Origin: Ochromonas danica
Taxonomy: Eukaryota; Sar; Chrysophyceae; Chromulinales; Chromulinaceae
NCBI GenBank assembly: GCA_015146655.1
Contig: VKHL01000106.1
Location: forward strand, 38,419 to 102,418
DNA: 64,000 nucleotides
Reading direction: 5' to 3'
In this document: positions 46,384 to 58,300 of the stretch, one piece after another
Layout of the letters: every line of letters starts with the position of its first letter
Position numbering within the stretch: the stretch's first letter is position 1
Notes under the pieces: generated by a model
Databases searched by the model: none
What the model was told of the DNA's origin: nothing
Seen by the model: only the letters and a program-made list of their open reading frames with translations
Translations under genes and position numbers: made by a program

Positions 46384-47562
46384 TTACTCCCCAAGACGGA
46401 TGAGTTGTGTCAACATCACTGCTAACGATAGACTTGCAAAGGCATAGGTGAACGAGGCTCGAAGGGATTCTGCATGATAGAGTTGATTGATTTCATTAAA
46501 GAAGGTGGAGACTGTAGTCAAAGAGCCCAAGAATCCATCAAGGAAAGGTGTGAGCCATTTCCAATGCTCAGCATATGCCAACAGGGCGACTGCTATAGTT
46601 ACTCCACACAGATTACAGCTCAACGTGTGGATCTTCAACGATGGTATCCAGGTTGTTATTGCTTTCTGTTGAGCAAGAAAATATCGAATAAAGACTCCAA
46701 AAGGTGTTAATGCAAGAACTCGAATACCAGCACGTACATTACTTGAAACAAAGAAGGAATCAACACAGTCTATTATGACTAACACCCATACCACCACAAA
46801 CCAAGCCCAAGCTAAGATAGCAAGGAAGATAACAATATTTGGAAGAGCAAAGAGTGGATGATTCCAAAGCACTTCTAAAGGACGAGAAGTGACATGTTCA
46901 GTAGAGACTGCTGTGTGAGCATCTATAGCATGACGATGAACATTCTTCTCAATATTCATCGTCTCCATCTCTTCACTTTCTTGATCGATTGGTATAGGGT
47001 CATGACTAGTAGGTAGAGGCTTCATTGTTGCTGTTGTTGCTGTGGTAGTGGTGGCGGCAGATGGTAGTTGGCGAGGGTTAATGCCTAAGAGAAGAAGATG
47101 TGCTTCAGCTAATGAAAACCCAAACAAAAAGAAGCTCCACATGATAGAAAACTCGATACACAATACTACTAAATTCCCAAACCAATAGTCTTTAAAGTTT
47201 CCTTTCATATATTTGGATAACCAAGAAGAGAAAGTAGTAAGACAACCACAAAATCCGACAGAACCTCCTTTGAAGAGATAACCCACTGCCACTGAGTCAG
47301 ACTCTGGGAGGATTTTGTCTAGATGAGGAAACATCCCTGACAAATAGCCCATAGTAAGACAACCCGTGAGGTTGGCTATGAGGAAAGGCTGTGTTGAGAA
47401 GACTGTCAGCATGGCATTGGTGGCAGCATTGCCAGAGTCTTCCACAACAGGCACTTGGAGCATCGCCTGACCATAAAGATAGCGCAATCCTGATCCAAGG
47501 TAACCTCCAAGGATCACCAGACTTAGCTCAAGAAAAGGTGGGATGCAGATGACCTCCATCAT
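46384..47562 (-). CDS. FEX: FEX/CrcB fluoride export channel, two-domain
   Basis: A single exon of 392 residues. Two CrcB-type units of four membrane segments each are joined by a linker of about 110 residues (Thr/Ala-rich, acidic) plus an extra hydrophobic helix. Unit 1 carries G-F-C-G-C-L-T-T-F-S-S-W and an Asn in the second helix (I-A-N-L-T-G). Unit 2 carries F-L-G-S-L-T-T-V-S-T-F and C-N-L-C-G. These are the pore Asn and Phe-box elements of fluoride channels. The fused form is the eukaryotic FEX design, in which two antiparallel units make one channel of the plasma membrane protecting against fluoride. Both units keep their TTxS motif, so neither looks degenerate. Confidence 0.93.
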   Translation of the reverse strand: MMEVICIPPFLELSLVILGGYLGSGLRYLYGQAMLQVPVVEDSGNAATNAMLTVFSTQPFLIANLTGCLTMGYLSGMFPHLDKILPESDSVAVGYLFKGGSVGFCGCLTTFSSWLSKYMKGNFKDYWFGNLVVLCIEFSIMWSFFLFGFSLAEAHLLLLGINPRQLPSAATTTTATTATMKPLPTSHDPIPIDQESEEMETMNIEKNVHRHAIDAHTAVSTEHVTSRPLEVLWNHPLFALPNIVIFLAILAWAWFVVVWVLVIIDCVDSFFVSSNVRAGIRVLALTPFGVFIRYFLAQQKAITTWIPSLKIHTLSCNLCGVTIAVALLAYAEHWKWLTPFLDGFLGSLTTVSTFFNEINQLYHAESLRASFTYAFASLSLAVMLTQLIRLGE

Positions 47563-47934
47563 TTACCCCTTAACAGTTCTCATGGATAAGAACAGAAAAT
47601 AATCGAAAACCAAGAACCAACTGCACACTGAAAAGTCACAAAAGACGATTTATAAACCACCTTTCGGAGAACCGGTTTAAGAATTCAACAACCACAAACT
47701 CAAAAGGTGATAGTGAAATAAAGATGATAGTAATTAGATCTCTTTTACGTCAATGATGATATATCTTCTCTCATGACCACCCTGTCTTATATCTACAGGA
47801 AGACCTACGAGACAAGGCAGACCATTTCTCATTCTCTTCTCTATTCCTATCCTCCTCCTCTCTCGTGCTCCTTTCCCTCTTCGCCTCCTATTCCTCCCCC
47901 CTCCTCTCTTCTTCTTCTTTTCTTCCTACAGTCT
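47563..47934. other. Intergenic, 372 bp
   Basis: Upstream of FEX and downstream of RER1. A pyrimidine-rich (CT-rich) tract of more than 100 bp lies at about 47815-47935, that is, a purine tract in the RER1 3' untranslated region. No gene seen. Confidence 0.55.
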
Positions 47935-48656
47935 CTATTTACTGTCCTTGCCACCCTTTCCATTGTAGACAGTCTTTCCAAAAGAGAAAGGTACGTACTT
48001 GTACTTAATCATGTGAGCGATCTGACGCTTCATTGTGATAAAGAACAAGACAATGAAGTAGAGCAATAAGATGGGCCAGAAGACAGGCACATCGAAGACG
48101 GTGAAGAAGGTCATCACCAAGGCGATTAGCGTCGCTCGTGTGCAGGTATACCAAAACTTGAACTCAGGCAATCTCCGTGCAAAAGGCCTATCATTCCCCC
48201 CAATACCCATTATGAATTGATATCATAGATACAAGAAGGAAAGAGGAACCTGTTACCTGAATTCATCGCTTTCCGAGACAGGCAGGCCAGTGTCGATATC
48301 GTTTTCTTCAGGATCAAACTACAATCATAAACACATGCCAAGAGAAAGACACACAGAGACAGAGAGAGTAGATCAGACCAACAGTCAGATATGACACTGT
48401 AAGAGGTGATAGTAGAGGAGTGTGTGTGTACCTGAGGTGACAAGAAGCCAATCAGTTGATTCAATAAGAATATTCCCAGGCCATAGGTCACAATAAACCA
48501 TCCATTCGCAACATAAACTCGTGCACCATAAATAGCAAAGAGAAGACAAAAGCCGATCCAACGGTAGAGGATATGTGGACTGGACTTATCAAGGAGGTAT
48601 TGATACTTCTTGGAAAAGGATTCAAAGACTCCTTCAGTGGACGCACTCTCTGACAT
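47935..48656 (-). CDS. RER1: RER1, Golgi-to-ER retrieval receptor
   Basis: Exons 48656..48432, 48318..48257 and 48187..47935 join to 179 residues, the usual size. The family is unmistakable: [45 protein letters not shown], and the [11 protein letters not shown] transmembrane segment. RER1 is a four-pass Golgi protein that returns unassembled membrane proteins to the ER through COPI. The short middle exon lies in the cytosolic loop between the second and third membrane segments. No unusual feature. Confidence 0.97.
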
Positions 48657-49127
48657 TTTAGATGGGACTATAGCACAGGTAGTGAGGTAACTAACTGATG
48701 ATAAGAGGTGGAAATGACTGAGTGGTCAGAAGCGGATGGAATGGATGATCCGATGACTTGGGACTTGCTCACTTGCCGCAGCACTCACTCGACAACAACA
48801 ACGCCAACCTGGCCAACTGAACTCTTAAGGAAATCACTAAATATATTAAGCATTTACACACCACCACTGCTACTAACCCTGACCCTGACCCTAACCGTCT
48901 AAGTACCAGTCTTACTGCAATGAGGATATCAATTGTTACTTTCCAACAACTGAAAGAATGAATTCGGTGGTGGTAGTGGTAGAGCATCAATTGAAACCAT
49001 TAATAATTGCACAAAACGATTATAGCATAGCAGTAAAACAAAGTGATGGAGAAAAACAACCGAGAGATACAATCTACAGTCTTCAAAAGGACAGTTCAAA
49101 TAAAGCAAAAAGGGGTGAGCCGCACAG
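48657..49127. other. Intergenic, 471 bp, with telomere-like repeat
   Basis: Promoter side of RER1 and 3' flank of the next minus-strand gene. Apart from the telomere-like array at 48874-48896, nothing was recognised. Confidence 0.5.
48874..48896. repeat. Interstitial telomere-like array
   Basis: Four consecutive hexamers, TAACCC TGACCC TGACCC and TAACC, in perfect 6-bp register. This is the C-strand of a TTAGGG telomere with two A-to-G variants. It sits between genes, far from any visible chromosome end. Confidence 0.75.
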
Positions 49128-50865
49128 CTAAAGAGAATCGCCACTGGCGAGTAGAAGAGTAGTGGAAGTCGAAGGAGAAGTAAACCTGACACTCTGAAAG
49201 CGATTGTCTTCGATCTGCCACCATAACTCCTCCTCGGAAACATCAAAATCATCCTCAGCATTGCTATTCCTCGCTGGAGCCACAGTTTGGATGTTTAGAT
49301 CAAGTATTAGCGAGGTTGTGCTGGACGTGTCTTCCTTCGGACGGAACATGACATTCTGTTGAGCATCTTTGCATAGCCTAGTAGCAGCAGGTGATACGGG
49401 ATGAGTACTGGTTGGGCTCAGGGATTGGTCAAAGAATGTCCATAATGGCAAATTGGAGCAAGGCAGCAATGTGGGGACAGCGGAATGAGGATCAGAATTC
49501 CTCGAGCCCAGGCATTTGGACGAAAGCATGTGCTCTATGACGATTGATTTATTGTCATCACCACCACGACGAATCTTCCACAAGCTGGGTGCAGTAGTCA
49601 CGGATATTATTGAAGCGTAATATACGAAAGTAATCGAGTTATTCACCTTTCGCGATCAGAGCAAGCTTTCAGCACTATCTTCCCTCCCATGAATGCTCCA
49701 GGCTGCCAGCCGAGGCATAATGAATGAGCTGTTATTGTTGTGCCAGTGACGGCTATACGCCACTGCGCATAGACTGTTTGATTCGTCAAAAGTAAAAGCG
49801 TCTTCTTGCTTCCAAATCTCGTCAAAGTTAAGCCAGTTGTATGAGGAGTGAGGGGGGATATTTCCTACGAAACAAGCAATAAAAGCATTATTTCAATGGC
49901 AAAACAAATCGCAGAAGGAACCCTAACCTTGCTCTGCAAAGAAATGAGTCTGTTTGACTGTGGTATCAACAAAGCAACAACAAATCCAGACAAAAACAAA
50001 AGCATTCCACCCATTACAATCTTCCATGTTGGCATTTGGACTGATTGATCAGAGTCAACGGGAGAGTGTGAGGAAGGGGCGGGAGATCGCATTGGCGTTA
50101 GTATGTCCACACCATCACTATCCATTGATAAGACATCAGGACTCATGGGTGGTCTACCAATTAAGTTGTAGTCATCAAGTTCGCTGAAAGGTTTGTGTTC
50201 ATCTTTATTGTCTTGTTTCGCTGGTGGTCGGCTACCCGATAGAAACAAATCTCTCCCCATTGAGCGCACTACAAACGGCGACGGGGAAGCAGATAATTGA
50301 CTGTACTCACTTGCAGAGTCTTCAAAGAAACTCTATTCAAAAGGAATATAAATAATGCTTGTCACTTATGTTGGTTCAAAGGGAAGTTGCTTACCTCTTC
50401 CACCCGAACCACACGATATGTCAACTCTCCCACATTTTCTTTCTTCTTTAGAATAGGTAGCTTTAGTTCCTTCTCACTATCTACAGACGCAGCAAAGAAG
50501 GTAGTCGTTGCCTCTCCTAAGATGGTCTTCAGACTACTATCCGTGCAAACCGTCAATTTCAGCAGAAAAGTACTGCCCGAGTAAGTCAGAAGGTCTTCTA
50601 ATGCACTAGTTTTGTGATCAAAGAGATAGCGAGAAGATGATCCTTTGCTTTCATAAGTCATAGACTGTATGGTCTTGGAATGCTCTCCTATAGAGACAGT
50701 GCAGAAGAGGGAAGGCAGAGAACATGTTGTTGCCTTGCCAACCAGACTGATTGCGAGGATCTCGAAGTTAAATCTAACCAGAGTCTTGCTGGTAGAATAT
50801 AAGGCTGGGTTATTTGGTATAGTGTTCTGAGCGGGAGTAGCAACTGTTCCACCTTTCTTCTTCAT
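49128..50865 (-). CDS. Unknown one-TM protein with C2-like N-terminus
   Basis: Exons 50865..50395, 50332..50311, 50268..49928, 49864..49647 and 49584..49128 join in frame to 502 residues. The second exon is only 22 bp. Residues about 20-150 show the strand pattern of an NT-C2-type domain (V-R-F-N-F-E-I-L-A-I, F-L-L-K-L-T-V, L-G-E-A-T). After a Ser/Pro-rich linker comes one membrane segment (I-V-M-G-G-M-L-L-F-L-S-G-F-V-V-A-L-L-I). The exons beyond encode a beta-rich segment and an acidic tail containing S-E-E-E-L-W-W-Q. The start is the first ATG of the frame. I cannot name the family; the C2 call is tentative. Confidence 0.7.
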
Positions 50866-51493
50866 TCTCTTGATACTGTCAGTGGATGATAGGAATGACA
50901 AATGAATACCCTCTTACACCAGAAAAGAGACTATTATTGTGACAATGAGAAAGTCGAAAGAAGAAGAGAGAGTTCCGTAAAGTCTCTATGTGATACTGGA
51001 TTGATATCAGATATCAATTCAATTCCTCAAGAGGAGGAGAGGAGGCAGCGCAATGCGCAGGAACCCGGAGTGCTAGACTGCAACTGCTCTGGGAGAGAGC
51101 AACGGTCAGATCACATCTTGGGCATCATTGAGAAAGACTAAACTTGTAATAAACATAGGATAGCTGTTTTGAACGTTATCAATTAATCGAAGGACTAACA
51201 ACAATTAGGAACACAAAACTTCATGATTTGATCTCACACTGATGGACTAATGGAGATTAAATCATCAAGCATTGCACTATCTGGCACTATCTTGCACCAC
51301 TTTCGAGGTGACTCGCCAATGAAACCGGATCTTGGCTCTTTGTCGGCTAAACGTTGACGATGGTGCACTCAACATAGCAAAGCTCCATCGACCACCTCAA
51401 ACGAAAATGCTACATTAAGATTCTCAGGAATCGGTACATATGTACAAAATATATACCTCACAATTTGGAAGGATCTAACTATAGATAATAAAC
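50866..51493. other. Intergenic, 628 bp
   Basis: Lies between two minus-strand genes. I saw no supported gene. A plus-strand frame at 50902..51141 is short, basic and unsupported. Confidence 0.5.
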
Positions 51494-52687
51494 TTACTCT
51501 CTGCTTGGTAAGAGCACTAGACCATTTGTGATGCTTGTGGGCAATCCTCCCCCATCAGATGAACCATTTAAACTCCCACTTCCATAGGATAGAGTAAAAT
51601 CCGACATGTCGTTTGATTTGAGGCGTTTATTAGGCGGAATATCTTGGGCATGGTCATGTATTGGAACAGACGCGGGAGAAAGCAAGGAGATTAACGTTTC
51701 TGCTCCTTCAATCAAGTGTTCGCCGCGGCCAATAACATGGTGGAGGCGGTTGTTGTCAATAATCACTTGGCCTTGATTACCAGGCAAGACCATGTTTTGA
51801 TGAATAAATGTAGGTAACACAACAGGGCCTTGCGGGAAAGGAAGGGTGCCACAAATTCGCCTTGAGGACGAAGAAGCAGTTCGTGAGTTATCACTCTCAG
51901 TCACGCCAGACTTTCGGGTCTTTCCTTCGTCACTGCACGAGCTAGCAGAGCCATCAGAGCTATCCATGAGTGGCAGCATATGGCCTATTCGATGCGCATC
52001 ATGAATAATAATATTGTTGCCAGAAGCAGCAACCATGCGAGGATCGACAGGGACACAAAGGGTAGTGAGCAGATTGGAAGCTTGAAGTACTTCGGCATCG
52101 GAATTTTCTGATCTGTGAGCTCTCTTATGACTACTTGCAACAATAAAAGGAGTTGAAGGAAAGGAAGAGGTCACAACGAAATCAGATAAAGTGGAATATT
52201 TCAAAACGATGATGTCGACCACGTGATGTTCCTGTGAGCCACTCCATCGATTTGACTTCCAAGAATAATCCCATGAGCAATGCTGGGCATTAAATGTGAT
52301 TAAGAGATCTAAGCTCTTTTTCTCTGAAGAGATGACAGCAACGTCGCCAATAAAGAGTTCTCCTTTCTCAGAGGCTTTGTCTGACTTCGTGCGAATATTC
52401 TGCATGATGGACTGTTTACTAACTATCGAACGACTCGAAATACCTGGAGTATTAGCGGGACGAGTCTCGGCAATAAAAAGATAGGAATGGATATTGAGTT
52501 CGCTTTCATCATCTTCAGATGCAGTTAGTCGAATTCGTACCCGCAAAGGAAGTCCACAAAATCCGGCAGCGATATGACCTCGAGGATCACACGCAGGAAA
52601 GCAACGTAAGGACTTCTGTCTTGTTGATCTATTGTTTCGAAGATAACTTCCCGCGATAGGGGTCTCAAAGAAACAGGATTGAATCAT
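51494..52687 (-). CDS. Unknown 397-residue protein
   Basis: A single exon from ATG 52687, 397 residues. Not recognised. The first 200 residues look folded (L-P-L-R-V-R-I-R-L, F-I-G-D-V-A-V-I, V-V-D-I-I-V-L-K-Y) with beta-strand-like spacing; the rest is Ser-rich with predicted loops and scattered hydrophobic patches. No signal peptide, membrane segment or catalytic motif is seen. A GTAAG at the end of the frame (about 51496) could be a splice donor instead of a stop, so the C-terminus may be incomplete. Confidence 0.65.
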   Translation of the reverse strand: MIQSCFFETPIAGSYLRNNRSTRQKSLRCFPACDPRGHIAAGFCGLPLRVRIRLTASEDDESELNIHSYLFIAETRPANTPGISSRSIVSKQSIMQNIRTKSDKASEKGELFIGDVAVISSEKKSLDLLITFNAQHCSWDYSWKSNRWSGSQEHHVVDIIVLKYSTLSDFVVTSSFPSTPFIVASSHKRAHRSENSDAEVLQASNLLTTLCVPVDPRMVAASGNNIIIHDAHRIGHMLPLMDSSDGSASSCSDEGKTRKSGVTESDNSRTASSSSRRICGTLPFPQGPVVLPTFIHQNMVLPGNQGQVIIDNNRLHHVIGRGEHLIEGAETLISLLSPASVPIHDHAQDIPPNKRLKSNDMSDFTLSYGSGSLNGSSDGGGLPTSITNGLVLLPSRE

Positions 52688-53518
52688 TCCACGTCGTCTT
52701 TCAGGATGAGTGACGGTCAGTTCTCCAATTTTCTATACTAAATCTTCAAAGAGTGGTCAAAGAGTTCGCCTGTGTCCAATCCTCCCTCAAGCGAAGGTAA
52801 ATTGAAACAGCAAAGAATAGGAATTGGGTTGACTCTTCGGTGAAAGGTGGAAAGAGGGAAGGACTGTGGAAAGAGATGATCATTGCAACCTGCTGACACT
52901 ACGCAAGCAGACGACATCCCTCACTACTTCGATCGACAGAGGAGATTTGTAGGAAATAAATCCATAAATATGGGTCTCGTAACTGCAATAGTGGAGATTT
53001 CTCAATCCCCACCCACCTCCATCAATTAGTCAGCACACTGTCTTCTCTACCTTTGCTCTTCTTTCCAACCATCAAGATCATCCCATTCAACGCATCTCGT
53101 TCACTTTGGATTGAAGTTAAACCCATGTGGCATGTGGTCGTTGACATCACCCATTGGTCATTTTTCAACTTTCACGCCATTTTTAGGTCGATTTAATTAT
53201 TTAAAAAAGAAAATAATAATTGATGACCGCACAATTGCTATCAACGGCTCAGTGATATTGACAAAAAGGAAAATAAGATAATAAAAAAACAAGTGGATCT
53301 AGTTAGGTGAACTTTATATATTTTATATTTTGTGCTACTGCAATTTCTATACTACATTGCAGTGACAATGGGAGGCCATTAGGCACACTGAGAGGGACAA
53401 AGTGTATTGTTTACCTCAGGTAAAGTTAAATACACTAAAACTCGAAGGAGATCGGCAGCTCATTTATTGGATGCAATCTCCTCTGTATATAAATTGATCT
53501 CAATACCTTCTCCGCAGT
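52688..53518. other. Intergenic, 831 bp
   Basis: Promoter side of the unknown gene and 3' flank of the amino-acid transporter. AT-rich, with poly-A/T runs around 53205-53340. No gene or structured repeat found. Confidence 0.5.
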
Positions 53519-54958
53519 CTAGACCATGTTCATAATCGTAACAACCACCACAGCAATCATGACAAAAAGACCCAGTGCAAGCAAGGCTCTGGCATGATTG
53601 TACATGGCCGCATCAGTGGGCATAACTTTCAAATAGATAGAAGCCGGCAAAATAAGGGTGGCAAGAGAACCTGAAGCATCACAGAGAACAAATTAAACCA
53701 GTGTCAAATACCTTAAAAGCATTTATCACTCACCTCCAATACCACCAGTGATATCCAAAATGAGAGAAAAGGCATCACCGGAAGCTAAGCCAGCAGCCAA
53801 TAGGCCGATAACAATTGCTGTGACTAAAAACAATAGTGCGACCGTCAGGATAGAATGAGTAGTTGTGCTCAAGAGTTCAGAACGCAAGCCTGTTGCCATC
53901 TTCACGATACTATATCTCATAATCACGAAGTTTACGGGGATGTAAAGAATGAGATGTGTGACAACCATGACTTTGAAGAAGTCATATCCATGGCTGTGGA
54001 AGTTGTCTAAGATCATGCCATCAGTTTCGTCACCGAAAGAAAGATAACCAGCCACTCCCATCACGGCACACATGCAAGCACCAACAAAGACTGCTGAGCC
54101 TGTAATCCAAGACCAGGATGGCAGATTCTGACATTTCTTTTCTGTGGTGATATAAGCTTGAAAGTTAGCAGAAGCACAAGATAAGGCAAACACAATCGAA
54201 CCCGTTGATTTAATTGTTCCCAAAGCACTAAAGATCCGATAAGAATCTGGCTTATCACCCATGACATGCTTGATGGGTCCCGCGATTAAAACCAACATCA
54301 AGACAGCAACAATAGCAGCAATGGAGAACAAACTAAGCCAAGCCAAGTGACCGAAATGTCGGAAAAGACATACTGGAGTAACAAATATTCCCACAGCGAT
54401 AATTGTAGTAAAGTAGTCACCACAGACAACTTCATGGCAACCCCAAGAATCCAATAAAGAGGACAAAGTCGTGCCTACGATTAAAATATAACCCAATTGG
54501 GATCCAAAGGTAAGGACAATAATGGACAAGTCAACTAGACGTTCTCCATTTTTATTAAAGGCTCGTTTGGCAAGGTTAGAGTATTCTAAGACATCCTCAT
54601 GAATACCCGCCGCTGTGAGGCAGAGCAGTCCTGTCCAGGTGGCAATAGAAGCAAGAAAGAAGCCAAGCAAACCACCAACGATACCACTCTCTTTGAAGAC
54701 GGCAGGTTGGTTGAGGATACCCGAACCAATCATAGTGTTAAGCAACAAGAAGGAAGTCAGCCATCCACTATTTTGCGGATTTAACGCACTAAATGAGGAG
54801 GAATAAGACAGTCTAGAAGCTCTATCTACTCTCTCATCCATGTCCTTGTAAGACTGAAAATACGAATCTCCATCATCTCCCATGACTGCGCCGGAGGGTA
54901 CGAGGAGTGCTTTGGTTTGGTTTTTGCGTTCTACATCATCATCATCATAATTCATCAT
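53519..54958 (-). CDS. Amino-acid/auxin permease family transporter (SLC38/AVT-like)
   Basis: Exons 54958..53734 and 53670..53519 (63-bp intron after phase 1) give 458 residues. A polar acidic N-terminus of about 60 residues precedes about eleven membrane segments. The first reads L-L-N-T-M-I-G-S-G-I-L-N-Q-P, the substrate-binding helix of the Aa_trans family. Later elements include G-Y-I-L-I-V-G-T, F-A-L-S-C-A-S-A-N-F-Q and G-Y-L-S-F-G-D. The C-terminus completed by exon 2 is the last membrane span. Such proteins move neutral amino acids with H+ or Na+ across vacuolar or plasma membranes; which amino acid is not predictable here. Divergent from the SRPK gene. Confidence 0.92.
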
Positions 54959-55369
54959 ATTGTAAGGAGAGTATAAAATTGAAGAAAAAAAGAGGCAGAG
55001 ACGATGAGATCTGGATAGAAAGATTAAAAAACAGAGACAGAAGGTGATCTAGTATTAATTACGATCTGTTCTGATATCTTTTTCCTGACTGCCCCAACAA
55101 CAGCACAGCACCATTCATCCCACCACTAATTGTGTAATTCCTTATCTCCTTCTGCTGTCACCCAAGATAGTGAATTACCTTCCAAGAGTGTAATTCCTTA
55201 ATTGACTTAAATGTCTGTTTGGGGTGAATGTCCATGGCATGACATCCTTTTCTCTATGAGAAGATTTGTAACTTCTTGATCTTATTTAAAATAGAAAAAT
55301 ATTAAGCAAAAAAATATCTCTAGTTTAGTTAGGTTATATAGGAAAGAAATTTCATAATCGAAAGAAAGG
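54959..55369. promoter_or_regulatory. Divergent intergenic region, candidate shared promoter
   Basis: 411 bp between the transporter and kinase start codons. The phrase taattcctta occurs at 55133 and 55193, roughly 60 bp apart. No further element recognised. Confidence 0.35.
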
Positions 55370-58300
55370 ATGCAAAGTGGAGGTAAGTCATCTTTCTTTG
55401 TTGTCATAGTAGAATGGTCTAATCAAATCCATCTCATTTCTTCATAGTGAATAAGAAAGACTCTATGCTTAACAAGACGGGTCCGTCTTCAAATGCAAAT
55501 ACAACGAAGAAACGACGTAAACCTACTTTAACAGTAGCGAAGAAAGGATCTGTTAAGAAGAAAGATAAACCAACTACTACCACTGCCGCAGCACAGAGTA
55601 AAGCAGGTAGGCAGTCTACTCTACACAGTCTACGTGTCACTCTAAGACCATCATCTACACTGTGCTTCTGTCATTCATGCGCATTCATGAGAGTATACAC
55701 ACGTTAATGCTCACTGTCACTCTCTCACTTTGACTTGCTATTGGATTGTAATATATTTTCGTCTCATTCCTGCTTGTTTGTCTCATGTCTCGTATGTTTA
55801 ATCTAGATGCCAAGGAAGCGACAGTCAATAACGTGTTAAAAAGCTATGGTGGGCATTTATCCACTGATCCAGCAGATGGTGGCTATAGCTCCCAAGACTA
55901 TTCAGATGATGAAGAAGAAGGAGAAGAATCGTATCGTGCTGGAGGATATCATCCTATTTCCATTGGGGATAAGTTTAATAATGGACGATATATCGTCATT
56001 GAAAAGTTAGGATGGGGACATTTTTCAACAGTTTGGATGTGTTATGATAAGAAGAAATCACAAGAAGATTGTCCGCATCTTGTTGCGATGAAAGTTCAAA
56101 AATCTGCACCAAATTATCGTGAAGCAGCTTTAGATGAAATTGAATTATTAAAATGTGTTACCAATGCAGTAACAGCTGTAATAAATCGTGGAGAATATCC
56201 TGTCGGATTTGATCCACATGTTGTACGATTATGTGATTCATTTGATCATATGGGTCCAAATGGAAAACATCTTTGTATGGTCTTTGAAATGCTTGGTGAA
56301 AACCTCTTAAAAGTTATTAAGAGATATAATTATCGTGGTATTCCTCTCTCTATTGTCAAGAGCTTTACAAAGCAGATTTGTTTTGGATTAGATTTCTTAC
56401 ATCGTCATTGTCAAATCATTCATACTGATCTCAAGCCAGAGAATATTCTCATCTCTGCACCACTTAGAAGCATTGATCCTGATCGTGTAGCATCGTTAGT
56501 TACAGATAAAGTGTCTTCGAATGGGGTGGGCAAGAAGAAGAAAAGTGGGATTGCCTCGAGCAATCACAACAGCTCCGATCTACACGAGCATATGGCAAAG
56601 ATGTCACTGGATGAAGATGCGAAAGGTGGAGATTTAACAGCAGATCAAAGAAAGAAGTTGAAGAAGAAGTTAAAGAAGAAACGCCAACAGCGCAAGAAGA
56701 AAGACGAAGCCAAGAAGCAGCAAGGTGGTCGTTCATCTCGCAAGAATCGCCGCGAAGCAGGCAAGCGATTGGAAAGCTCCTTAGAGAAAGACCAAGCAAA
56801 GCAAGAGATGATGTTGATGGAAAGACATAGTGTTCCCTTGGTGGAGCCAAGTGAACCCAAAAGTCGCAGTGCGGGAGGACATGGTGGTGCACTAGATGTA
56901 CAAGATGCTAAAGCCATGAGCAAAGATGTCCTTGGTGATGGTGATGAAGAAAAAGGAGAGCATACTAGTTCATCCTATGCTAGTCTACTTCGTCCATCCG
57001 TCTTTGGCTTCATTAACTTGGACTATCACACAGATCGTAAGACACAGCTGCCCGCTACTCATACCCCCAAGGTTCTGAAGTATAATTCGATTGCTCCGAT
57101 ATCAAAAGAACTCTATGTTTCGCCAAGTGCACTGTTTAGTGCTTCTTTGCCAATGGTGCTTCCAGTAGATCGTCTTGTTTCTGTACTGGGTTTACCTCAG
57201 AAACAGGATGTCCACGTGGAAGGAGAAGAGGCGGAAGATGAGTGGTACTATCGCCTTCAACTTAGCCCGGTTGTTGCGGAGGTGTTTGGAGGAGATTCAG
57301 ACATTGAAGATATTTCTGATACTTTCTTCGCTGTGCGATCACTTGGACAACATTTGGATTATCTACCAGGCTTGGTGTCAAGTTGCCTTATTCATCCATC
57401 GTATTTCGGATCAAGTGAATGGGGTATCTTGGGAGATGAAAAGATGGTGGTCTTTGAACTACTCCATCATGCCGCCATGACTGAGCATATTATTGCCTTC
57501 TTTGAGAAGGCCATTCCTGGCTTTGTCTTCATGTGTCATTACGATTTTCCCTCGGTGAACATGGAAGAAGAAGATAGTGATCTGCTCCTAATTGCTCGTC
57601 AGCTCTGCAAGCACCCAATGTGTAGAGCACTCTCACAAGATGCGGAAGGCAAGGAAGATCAGCCTGTAAAGCGTGCTATTTCCTATGCGGAAGAACGAGA
57701 AGAGCAACTGTCTTCTCGATCAAACAGTCCAGATCAGTACGACGATGAGCTCTATGGTTCTGGGGCACTGCTGGCGATTGATCTCTCTTGCATACTTCGA
57801 TCTATTATCTGTATGAATGGTGGGGAAGAGCTTGTTGATGAAAAGCAATTGGCTGAAGTGTTCCTGCGAGTTCGTCCACTTGAAGATCGTTTGCGTATTT
57901 TTGTGGCTGATAATGACAGTCTGTTATCGACAGAATACGAAATACGTCGAATGTTTCTTCATACACGAACCATATCAGGAAATGATTCTATGGATGAGTT
58001 AGACTCAGACCAAGACTCTGTGCATTGGGAGCAGAAGAACAAGGATGCGGAAGATACAAAGGAACGTTTGAACAACCAATATCGCAATTCCAGTGTCTCC
58101 ATTGTTGATCTAGGCAATGCTTGTTGGACATACAAGCATTTCACAGATGAGATTCAAACACGGCAATATCGAGCCCCAGAAGTCTTAGTAGGAGCAGGGT
58201 ATGATACACCGGCGGATATGTGGAGTTTGGGATGTATTATCTTCGAACTCATGACCGGAGATCTCATGTTTGATCCGCACTCGGGCAAGACTTGGAATCG

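Noticed and set aside
47773-48069. 98-codon plus-strand frame
   Set aside because: It is mostly the CT-rich tract and the antisense of the last RER1 exon.
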